From: Bacteroidota bacterium
GTDB lineage: Bacteria; Bacteroidota; Bacteroidia; Flavobacteriales; Flavobacteriaceae
Length of the DNA: 5,822 bases
Reading direction: 5' to 3'
Assembly: GCA_009936675.1 (NCBI GenBank)
Contig: JAACDY010000120.1
Location: 1-5,822, forward strand
Below are positions 1 through 5,822 of this stretch, in pieces. A program made the translations under genes and the position numbers. The notes under the pieces are model-generated. The model had not been told where the DNA came from. It saw only the letters and a list, made by a program, of their open reading frames with translations, and searched no databases. Every line of letters starts with the position of its first letter. Positions within the stretch are counted from its first letter, which is position 1.

Positions 1-227
1 AAAGCAAAAGTCACAATGATGAGCAGTTGCGAACTCGAAAATATGTGTATTGAGTGCTTGGCTAGTTTGATATTTCGTAAGATTTGGAATTTTAATATAA
101 GCATATAAATCTAAAACTCATATTTTTTATGGAATTTTCTTTGTGTGCCCACATTAAATCAACCTATTTTCAAGTTTTATTTGCAGTAGATTACGGGGGA
201 GTGAAAAGCGAATTTATTTTTTAAAAA

Positions 228-242
228 GATTGATTATCAATC
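228..242. repeat. Short perfect palindrome (7-bp arms)
   Basis: The sequence GATTGATTATCAATC is a perfect inverted repeat with 7-base arms around one central T. It sits directly after the T6A5 tract, about 150 bases past the stop of the leftward gene. The arms are AT-rich and the loop is too short for a good RNA hairpin, so a dimeric regulator site fits better than a terminator. A chance occurrence in AT-rich DNA is also possible, and no target gene can be named. Confidence 0.35.
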
Positions 243-282
243 GAAAGCATTACAAACAATGTTCAGTCTACATAAGAGAGTA

Positions 283-312
283 CTTGTTTTCAAGCAATTG
301 GTTGAAAACAGG
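283..312 (-). terminator. Inverted repeat, possible weak transcript-end hairpin
   Basis: Bases 285-293 (TGTTTTCAA) pair perfectly with 302-310 (TTGAAAACA) around the 8-base loop GCAATTGG. On the minus-strand RNA the stem is nine pairs, then an A-C mismatch, then one G-C pair. It lies about 80 bases past the stop codon of the leftward barrel gene, a reasonable place for the end of that transcript. Neither side is followed by a clean T-run, and the stem is AT-rich, so it is not a textbook intrinsic terminator. It may instead be a 3' end stabilising hairpin or a chance repeat. Confidence 0.3.
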
Positions 313-390
313 AAAAAGTCAGATGGAGTTTGAAGATTATGCCTTTTCTGGCGAAATCAAAAAATGACGAAGTTTCGTTTTTGGGTGTAA

Positions 391-1821
391 CTATAGCTTT
401 AACACAAAAGGGAAAACATAGCTCATTCCCATTTGGATCCCGATTCCTTGTGCATCGGCTGGAGTCGCAACCCCGTCTAAATCATTTATTGCCATATGGA
501 ATTGCAAAGGGCCAAAACGAAACGCTGCAGCACAAGCCCAAACGGTATTGCTACCAACGATTATCATTGTAGGCGATAAGCTCAGTGCATTGCGAATCCC
601 TAGATTGGCAGAAAATGCATAGGTGTCTCGCTGGTAATAAGGAGAGGCGTAATGCGCATACATTGCGCCAAAGTCAAGGTTTTTAAGCAAACGAAACTCC
701 GCACCCATCGAAATCGTATATGGCAATTTCTCTGTGTAGGAATCTTCAGTAAGCTGGAAACCAAATTCATTTTTGACATCCTCGGTAAGCTCGTCTAATA
801 CATCCTCTGGGCTTTTGTAATTGTCTGCCTGATCGTCAACCGAGTCACTGAAATCAGGCGCTGTGTAGCGATACGTTGTGTCGAGGGTTAGTTGTTTGAC
901 ATCATTTTTCCATCGAATTTGGCCGATATCCGTAACAGCAGCACTCAATACGAGCTTTGGACTGACCGTATAGACAAGTCCCAAATCGACCGCATAGCCT
1001 GGATTGTCAGTTGAAAAGATCTGACTGGGGGAATCCATGCTTATTTCATCAATAAAATCGTAAGCGTCCAAGGTAAATTCTATGGGTCCAGAAACGCGTA
1101 TATCGGCCTGTGCGCCAACCTCAACCTCGTTGTTTAATTCGTTTCCACGGAGAGACAGGGCAAGCTTATTTGTGGTAATGTTAAACCCCCCCAATAAATA
1201 TTTTAATCGAAGACCAAGCCATAGTTTATCGGACATTTCCCTTGCATAAGTCGCACTCAACTCGCTATACACCGAGCTGTTGATTCGAGCATGCCCTGTT
1301 GAGAAGTTCTGATCATAGAAAGGCCCATTGCCTTGGGTTAACAATTCAATATAGTTTTGATCAAAACTAAGCCCACCAGTTGCTCGCTGTCGTATTCCAA
1401 ATCCATAATAAGAACGCCTACTTTTTTTAATTTCATCGTCAACTTCATATTCCTCAGGATTCGAGACAAAACCAAACTGAACGAGAAGAACTTCTCCGCT
1501 GACGTCAAGATAATTTTGTTTGTCTAAGGCCTTTCGAAATCGATTAAAATCCAAAATAAGAGAGTCTGCCAAACCCCCTGTCCCCTTTTGAACAAGGTCA
1601 CTATATCTAAAATTAAAATTTGTTTCCAACGCAAAGGATTGGATATCGATGTGTTTCGTTATTGAGTCTGCAACAAATAAAACAGGATTAAATTTAAGCT
1701 TTGAGGTATTATTTTTCTGATGATAGGTAGAATAACTAATTTGTGAATAGCTCCAAGATATCATCAATAGTAAAGCGAAAGACAACCCCTTTTGAACAAA
1801 ATGTAAAGTTGTATTATTCAT
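391..1821 (-). CDS. DUF5723-like outer-membrane beta-barrel protein
   Basis: This is a predicted outer-membrane protein of 476 residues and unknown function. Residues 1-27 form a signal peptide with a hydrophobic core (LSFALLLMISW) ending in SYSQ. The rest alternates short amphipathic strands with turns, as in a barrel. The best family matches by eye are DKLWLGLRLKYLLGG (198-212), and YAVDLGLVYTVSPKL (276-290) running into the TDIGQIRWK segment (297-305). Both resemble the GxxxDLGxxY...DlGxIxWk pattern of the DUF5723 family of Bacteroidota. An acidic loop spans about 322-362, before the LPYTISMGAEFRLL strand. The ATG at 1821 overlaps the preceding lipoprotein stop by 8 bases, which suggests translational coupling. 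An in-frame ATG at 1902 would be longer but puts 27 basic residues before the signal peptide and lies inside the lipoprotein gene. The family call comes from remembered patterns, not a search. Confidence 0.8.
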   Translation of the reverse strand: MNNTTLHFVQKGLSFALLLMISWSYSQISYSTYHQKNNTSKLKFNPVLFVADSITKHIDIQSFALETNFNFRYSDLVQKGTGGLADSLILDFNRFRKALDKQNYLDVSGEVLLVQFGFVSNPEEYEVDDEIKKSRRSYYGFGIRQRATGGLSFDQNYIELLTQGNGPFYDQNFSTGHARINSSVYSELSATYAREMSDKLWLGLRLKYLLGGFNITTNKLALSLRGNELNNEVEVGAQADIRVSGPIEFTLDAYDFIDEISMDSPSQIFSTDNPGYAVDLGLVYTVSPKLVLSAAVTDIGQIRWKNDVKQLTLDTTYRYTAPDFSDSVDDQADNYKSPEDVLDELTEDVKNEFGFQLTEDSYTEKLPYTISMGAEFRLLKNLDFGAMYAHYASPYYQRDTYAFSANLGIRNALSLSPTMIIVGSNTVWACAAAFRFGPLQFHMAINDLDGVATPADAQGIGIQMGMSYVFPFVLKL

Positions 1822-3862
1822 CAAGATCGATTTTGACTTCAACTTGGACTTGTAATTCGATTGTCGAATTGGCAGAAATTTTAGCATCCTTGGTTTCGGC
1901 ATCGGAAGTGCTAATTGTTAATTCAAAAGGAATGCCGTTTACATCGGCTAACTTGCTGATTTCATCTTGTGTTAAAGAGATTGACATTCTTCCTGTAGCG
2001 GGTTCTGTCACTTCCCCAAGGTCTGAAACAGAAGCAGGATTTAGCAATAAGGGGTCTAATTCGAAATACACAGTTTTCGATAGGGTGTCAATCATTTGTG
2101 TGCGCAGTTGGACTTCGAGTGGAAGTTCTGAGCGATAATCAAAATGTAACGTTGCTTCAAGGATTTGGTTAAGATCGCTTGTGTCAATCTGAGAATCGAT
2201 AGTCAAGGTGTCCAAAATTGCTACATTGTCAATATTAAAATGCAAAGGCGTTTCCGCGTAAATGTCAATCCAAAACTCAGATTCATCATGCAGAAAATTA
2301 TTACTCATTGCATCTGGATTTACATCAAGGGTTGCTTCAATATCAAGTCTGTCATCTGGAATGAACGATATTAATTCCTCGAGGTTGCTATTGGATTTGT
2401 CATAGAACCACTCGGATGAGGCAACCTCATAGAGTTCTGCAGCGGGTTCAATAAGTTGCGTGTCATTGTCAGATACAAATTCGATTTGAGAGCCATCGTT
2501 TCGCTTTCCAAAAGCGTCGAAAGAGAATGACAACGGAATCCCAAAGCCGTTATGAGCTGTAAAGACTAGCTTTGGATCAACAATATTTACTTTGTCATAC
2601 AATTCGGAGAGCTTTTCATTAATCCGAATTGAATCCGTAACCATTTGTTGTTTGGGAGTAAAGTTTCCATACACATACTCAAAATCAACAACCTCATATA
2701 AAGCTTTATATTGCAAATCCCGATTTGCCTCCAATATATCGCCTGGCTGAAGATTGAGCGTCAAATCATAATCAATTGAAAATTGGCTACTGCCTGTTGC
2801 TGGATCTGAAGTAAATTCAATACCTGTATTTTTTAAATTATCTGAAAAGACCTGTGTTTGATCGTTTCCAAGGACTGTATATTGTAATTGAAGGGGCTGA
2901 CCATCGACAGTAAGGTCATTGCTACGAATATTTAACTCTAGAATGTGTTCGATTTGATTTACAAGCTCCAACTTCAAAATACTTTCCTCTAGATACATCT
3001 GTACGAGTGATATATCGCCACTTTCATCGAGTTGAATAGCCGTCGAAAAGGTATAGTTAAAACTTTCCGCTTGATTTATTTCTAACTGATCAACGCTCGC
3101 ATCTGATAGAATGAATTGGGTGATAATATACTGACTCTGACTATCGACTATGATCGGTTGTGCACTCCCTTGCGATTGAGTTTTCAATCGAGCTTCTAAT
3201 CTTTTAGAGAAGGTCAAACCGTCAATCTGTACAGAAGACATTTCAGAAGTATTTTTTGCTACCGAAAAGGTTTCAGAAGATGCGATCAGTTGGTCGTTTT
3301 CATCGTAAAGTAGTATTCTTACATCCGCATCAATCGGAAACTCATTGGTGACCGTAAATACTATTGAACCATCAAAAAATCTGACACTTCGATATGACTC
3401 ATTATACATATCTATGGTTCCTAGAACAATTGTAGACTGAAATGGAGGAATCACTGTTGTTGTTCCATCAGGAATTTGAGTCGCTTCGCTCATCGAAATA
3501 CGATTAAAATCGTTGGTTATGTCTTCCAATTCTATGGGAGACAACGTGTATGAAGACTCCACTTCAGCAGAAAGCTCCGTCGGGTCATAGACATCCTCAA
3601 TTGACGTTTCGACCAGTCTTTGAATCGAATCGGAAACATAGATCGTCGCATAGGTGTCTCTTTCGTAATCAACATCGAAATCTAGGCGATCAAGAAATGA
3701 GTTGAGCTGGATTTCGGCCTGCGCAATGGGGAGTTGAACACTGGGTGTCAAGCCCGTGTTTTGGCTCAGTTTGTTGAGCTCAAATAATTCGGTATCACAA
3801 GAAATTTGCAATCCTAACAAAAAGAGTAAAAGAAGTAAAGAAGGTTTTTGATATTGGTTCAA
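1814..3862 (-). CDS. Large envelope lipoprotein of unknown function, TTG start
   Basis: This protein of 682 residues has a lipoprotein signal: MNQYQKPS, then a leucine-rich core, then LQISC with the lipidated cysteine at residue 22. Acidic residues follow the cysteine (CDTELFE), as in surface-exposed Bacteroidota lipoproteins. The mature part is acidic, rich in beta strand and nearly free of cysteine. The N-terminal part (TPSVQLPIAQAEIQLNSFLD, from about residue 39), a middle VDPKLVFTAHNGFGIPLSF segment (428-446) and DVNPDAMSNNFLHDES (513-528) resemble conserved but uncharacterised Bacteroidota lipoproteins found beside barrel genes. I cannot assign a function. No ATG exists between the upstream in-frame stop (3911-3913) and the signal peptide. 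The TTG at 3862 gives a compact signal sequence. The other in-frame TTG, at 3898, would add 12 residues and sits almost at the predicted transcription start. The stop codon overlaps the next gene's ATG. Confidence 0.8.
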   Translation of the reverse strand: MNQYQKPSLLLLLFLLGLQISCDTELFELNKLSQNTGLTPSVQLPIAQAEIQLNSFLDRLDFDVDYERDTYATIYVSDSIQRLVETSIEDVYDPTELSAEVESSYTLSPIELEDITNDFNRISMSEATQIPDGTTTVIPPFQSTIVLGTIDMYNESYRSVRFFDGSIVFTVTNEFPIDADVRILLYDENDQLIASSETFSVAKNTSEMSSVQIDGLTFSKRLEARLKTQSQGSAQPIIVDSQSQYIITQFILSDASVDQLEINQAESFNYTFSTAIQLDESGDISLVQMYLEESILKLELVNQIEHILELNIRSNDLTVDGQPLQLQYTVLGNDQTQVFSDNLKNTGIEFTSDPATGSSQFSIDYDLTLNLQPGDILEANRDLQYKALYEVVDFEYVYGNFTPKQQMVTDSIRINEKLSELYDKVNIVDPKLVFTAHNGFGIPLSFSFDAFGKRNDGSQIEFVSDNDTQLIEPAAELYEVASSEWFYDKSNSNLEELISFIPDDRLDIEATLDVNPDAMSNNFLHDESEFWIDIYAETPLHFNIDNVAILDTLTIDSQIDTSDLNQILEATLHFDYRSELPLEVQLRTQMIDTLSKTVYFELDPLLLNPASVSDLGEVTEPATGRMSISLTQDEISKLADVNGIPFELTISTSDAETKDAKISANSTIELQVQVEVKIDLDE

Positions 3863-3905
3863 AGCTGAAAGATTGGTTAAGAAATCGTAGATTTTCAAAA
3901 CTAAA

Positions 3906-3913
3906 CAAATTTA
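3906..3913 (-). promoter_or_regulatory. Candidate Bacteroidota -7 promoter box TAAATTTG
   Basis: On the minus strand the sequence TAAATTTG matches the Bacteroidota housekeeping -7 consensus TAnnTTTG exactly. It lies in the gap between the PorP/SprF-like gene and the lipoprotein gene and points toward the lipoprotein. Transcription would start near 3898-3902, leaving a leader of about 37-40 bases before the TTG at 3862. No exact TTG -33 element is found at the usual distance; the region there reads CAGTTTTCTG. The box is therefore only a candidate, and read-through from the upstream genes is equally possible. Confidence 0.4.
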
Positions 3914-3935
3914 GAAAACTTTACCGCAGAAAACT
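3913..3935. repeat. Direct repeat of AGAAAACT upstream of the -7 box
   Basis: Two perfect copies of the 8-mer AGAAAACT (plus-strand reading) lie at 3913-3920 and 3928-3935, with a 7-base spacer TTACCGC and a 15-base period. The first copy abuts the candidate -7 box, so the pair covers the spacer and -33 zone of the putative lipoprotein promoter. This could be a regulator site, but a chance repeat in AT-rich DNA is not excluded. Confidence 0.35.
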
Positions 3936-3966
3936 GAATAATAATAGTACAGCCCATACAGAAGCC

Positions 3967-4977
3967 CTACATGTTATTCGTACTCAGGCGCTTATAGTTC
4001 CCTCTTCGGTTTCGGGAAAATCGGTCGAAATCCATAGTTACACCAATTTGGACAATCGATGGCGGGTTGTATGTGGTTTGTGAGCTTGGGAATGTATAGG
4101 TCAAATCAACCCGATAATTATCGGAAGAAAAGCCAGATGTCAATCCAAATTCGAGTGAATTATTTTCTTTATATTTTGCAAGAGATTGTAAGATCCCCAA
4201 AGTAAATCCGTCCATTTGCAGTTCTTGAGAAGAATAGATCCTTAAGGTTTCTCCAGCTTGTTGTGCATACAGATACATCAACATATATGAATAGTCGGGG
4301 AGAAAACTTCTCCCGTATTGGTTGACATTAAACTCGAGTGCAGCTTGAAGGGAAAATGCAATTTCTTTTTCAACATTAGACTCGTTATTAAAGGAAACAT
4401 TCGGGGTATTGATGTGGTCTAAGCTCAATCCAATCAAGAACCTTTCGTTGTAAATTAGAGCGGAAGCACCAATGTCGAAATAGTTGGTTGATGGAGAAAA
4501 GTCAGCCAGTGGATCTCTAGAAACTCCTGAGATAGTACCAAGGGTAAGGTCAATTTGGTCTTGAAAAATTAGCGAACCACGATCGATATTATCCGACCCA
4601 ATTCCGAACGTCAGAGCGCCAAGTATGTAGGTGTCAAAATTGATCGGGATTTTATAGATATAGCTTAAATCAATTTTATTTTCAGTGAGACCTAGGTTTG
4701 TTAAGCTAAAGGAGTTCACATCGAGTCCAATACTGAAATTCAAATCCTCAAAAGCAAAATTCCCGTATAGGTATTTATTGTCAATGTACGATGTCCCGTC
4801 TCCATAGTCAAATTGACTATAATAGACGCCTGCTTTAGACACCATGTTGATCCCATGGTAGCTTGGATTGATAAACTGCATGTTACGGGAAGACGAGACG
4901 AAGCCCTCTTGTGCAAATCCAGATGAAAATGCAAACAATAAAAATAAACCTATCTGAACGATCCTCACTATTCTCAT
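3967..4977 (-). CDS. PorP/SprF-family type IX secretion outer-membrane protein
   Basis: This protein of 336 residues belongs by pattern to the PorP/SprF family of outer-membrane barrels tied to T9SS. Residues 1-23 are a signal peptide (hydrophobic IGLFLLFAFSSGFAQ). Mature residues 33-42 (MQFINPSYHG) match the NPAxxG signature near the family N-terminus. Residues 167-196 (FDIGASALIYNERFLIGLS, then DHINTPNVSF) match the internal FDxGxGxLxY...GLSxxHL pattern. The length is normal for the family. The ATG at 4977 overlaps the stop of the secreted protein gene upstream (ATGA), which is the usual arrangement for a T9SS substrate and its partner. In Flavobacterium johnsoniae SprF is needed for secretion of the adhesin SprB, and by analogy this protein likely serves the protein encoded just upstream. 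The C-terminus carries a basic tail (RFSRNRRGNYKRLSTNNM) after the last predicted strand. Which paralogue it is cannot be told, so no gene symbol is given. Confidence 0.88.
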   Translation of the reverse strand: MRIVRIVQIGLFLLFAFSSGFAQEGFVSSSRNMQFINPSYHGINMVSKAGVYYSQFDYGDGTSYIDNKYLYGNFAFEDLNFSIGLDVNSFSLTNLGLTENKIDLSYIYKIPINFDTYILGALTFGIGSDNIDRGSLIFQDQIDLTLGTISGVSRDPLADFSPSTNYFDIGASALIYNERFLIGLSLDHINTPNVSFNNESNVEKEIAFSLQAALEFNVNQYGRSFLPDYSYMLMYLYAQQAGETLRIYSSQELQMDGFTLGILQSLAKYKENNSLEFGLTSGFSSDNYRVDLTYTFPSSQTTYNPPSIVQIGVTMDFDRFSRNRRGNYKRLSTNNM

Positions 4978-5822
4978 TCGATTAAATATACTGTCCCTGT
5001 ACGAGTTACCAACTCCTCATTAATTCTTGTTCCAATTATTTTAAAGATATAGAAATTAGAGGAAGGGTCAGAGTTTTCTCCATCCCAGCCCATGATCTCT
5101 ATCTTGCCGTTTGGCGATAAATTTTCCTCAGAAACAAACTCTTGGTAAACTAGAATTCCTTGACTGTTATAAATGTAATATTCGACTGCTTTGAGTCCAG
5201 TAAACACTGGACCTATAATTTCATTGATATTATCTCCATTGGGGCTAAATGCATTCGGCATCAAAATCGTGTATCCTTTACCAACTACAACCTCTTGTGT
5301 TGCTGTAGAGAAACATCCAGATGCATTGTAAACATATACGGTGACCGTATAAGTACCATCTGCAAAGTATTGATGTGATACTCTCTCTCCTGTCGCTATT
5401 GGAGATGCATTTCCAAAGTCCCATTCAACTCGATAATAACTTGTGTTGCCAGCAAGGGTAAATAAGATATTACTACGTTCACTGATAGTACCATATTTCT
5501 GAAGTTCTGGACTTGTATAGCTTATAATTGGAGTGAGGACATTGGTGTCCAACAGATCTTGGGCAACCACAACCCCACAACCAGTAGCATTTCGAATTTC
5601 AAAAGAGCCGTTGCTGTTTGGATTCTGAATGAGCACGCGATAAGTGTTAATTCCAAATTCTGCTGCGATGATTTGAACATCTGTATTGGGTACACGAACT
5701 CCGTCGTAATAAAAATAGACTTCGCCAGCACTTTGATTCACGTCAATATCGATATACCCACCACTGAGCGAGCAATAGGTGTCGTCTACACGAACTGAGC
5801 CGTATAAAATTTGGTCTTTTGG
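4974..5822 (-). CDS. Secreted adhesin-like protein, PKD and T9SS type B sorting domains (5' end missing)
   Basis: This is the last 282 residues of a longer protein; the frame is open to the right edge, so the N-terminus lies outside the window. Numbering from the edge, residues 1 to about 90 form an Ig-like or SprB-type repeat with a likely cysteine pair (C17 in DTYCSLSGG and C82 in NATGCGV). Residues about 105-180 are a PKD domain (VEWDFGN, then HQYFADGTYTVTVYVYN, then SGC). Residues 184-282 are the gliding-motility-associated C-terminal domain used as a type B T9SS signal: PNAFSPNGDNINE (189-201), GWDG (245-248) and a final TGTVYLIE strand. Such proteins are exported by T9SS and act at the cell surface as adhesins or as large structural proteins. 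A GTG at 5741 is not the start, because coding sequence of the same character continues upstream of it. The next gene, a SprF-like barrel, overlaps the stop codon. Confidence 0.9.
   Translation of the reverse strand, partial: PKDQILYGSVRVDDTYCSLSGGYIDIDVNQSAGEVYFYYDGVRVPNTDVQIIAAEFGINTYRVLIQNPNSNGSFEIRNATGCGVVVAQDLLDTNVLTPIISYTSPELQKYGTISERSNILFTLAGNTSYYRVEWDFGNASPIATGERVSHQYFADGTYTVTVYVYNASGCFSTATQEVVVGKGYTILMPNAFSPNGDNINEIIGPVFTGLKAVEYYIYNSQGILVYQEFVSEENLSPNGKIEIMGWDGENSDPSSNFYIFKIIGTRINEELVTRTGTVYLIE

Larger units (their letters stand above)
1..390. other. AT-rich intergenic region downstream of the barrel gene
   Basis: No convincing gene is visible here. The stretch follows the stop codon of the DUF5723-like gene, which is transcribed leftward. 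It is richer in A and T than the genes to its right and contains a run of six T followed by five A at 217-227. Two inverted repeats lie in it (228-242 and 283-312). At the left edge two readings stay open. On the plus strand, bases 3-53 encode a hydrophilic tail that ends in RTRKYVY and a TGA stop. On the minus strand, an ATG at 104 opens a frame that runs off the edge and ends in a hydrophobic stretch (QLLIIVTFA), which could be a signal or membrane segment. Either could be the end of a neighbouring gene, and both are too short to call. Confidence 0.6.

Noticed and set aside
330..572. Plus-strand open frame of 80 codons
   Set aside because: Most of it is antisense to the C-terminal part of the DUF5723-like gene. 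It has no recognisable domain and its composition is that of a reversed coding strand.
1822..1902. Longer N-terminus for the DUF5723-like protein starting at ATG 1902
   Set aside because: It adds 27 basic residues ahead of a good signal peptide and lies within the end of the lipoprotein coding sequence. The ATG at 1821 fits an ordinary secreted barrel.
1743..2138. Plus-strand open frame of 131 codons across the lipoprotein and barrel junction
   Set aside because: It is antisense to two well supported genes and shows no domain, signal peptide or upstream promoter. It is a shadow frame.
618..3662. A shared 13-base string, GCATAGGTGTCTC, near 619-632 and again near 3650
   Set aside because: Both copies encode the same RDTYA residues in different proteins. 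There is no extended similarity, so this is coincidence rather than a mobile repeat.
5739..5741. GTG as the start codon of the secreted protein
   Set aside because: In-frame sequence with the same Ig-like character, including the first cysteine of a likely pair, continues upstream to the edge, so the GTG encodes an internal valine.
1..5822. A CRISPR array, transposon, toxin-antitoxin pair, phage gene or RNA gene
   Set aside because: No regularly spaced repeats, transposase motifs, terminal inverted repeats, paired small toxin-like genes or tRNA/rRNA-like stretches were recognised on either strand.

Overview
The window reads as Bacteroidota DNA, most likely a marine gliding type from Cytophagales or Flavobacteriia. 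The reasons are a type B type IX secretion (T9SS) C-terminal sorting domain, a PorP/SprF-family barrel, a DUF5723-type barrel, no purine-rich Shine-Dalgarno sequences, and a TAnnTTTG promoter box. No RNA gene, mobile element, CRISPR array or phage gene was seen.

All four recognisable genes lie on the minus strand, so the transcription order runs from right to left. (1) 4974-5822 is the C-terminal part of a large secreted protein, cut off by the right edge. It carries an Ig-like repeat, a PKD domain and a gliding-motility-associated C-terminal domain. (2) 3967-4977 is a PorP/SprF-family outer-membrane protein whose start overlaps the previous stop by 4 bases. (3) 1814-3862 is a large lipoprotein of unknown function. 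It has no ATG start and follows a gap of about 100 bases that holds a candidate promoter. (4) 391-1821 is a DUF5723-like beta-barrel protein whose start overlaps the lipoprotein stop by 8 bases.

Genes 1 and 2 form the usual T9SS substrate and partner-barrel pair: the sorting domain directs the adhesin-like protein across the outer membrane, and the SprF-like protein probably helps export it or hold it at the surface. Genes 3 and 4 look like a second, translationally coupled pair made of a lipoprotein and a barrel. The promoter-like sequence in front of gene 3 suggests the second pair can also be transcribed separately. A link in function between the two pairs is inferred only from co-orientation and shared cell-envelope location.

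The leftmost 390 bases are AT-rich and hold no convincing gene. They contain two inverted repeats and the possible end of another gene at the left edge. I see no clear evidence of a new defence or mobile system. The least understood part of the window is the lipoprotein plus DUF5723 barrel pair.
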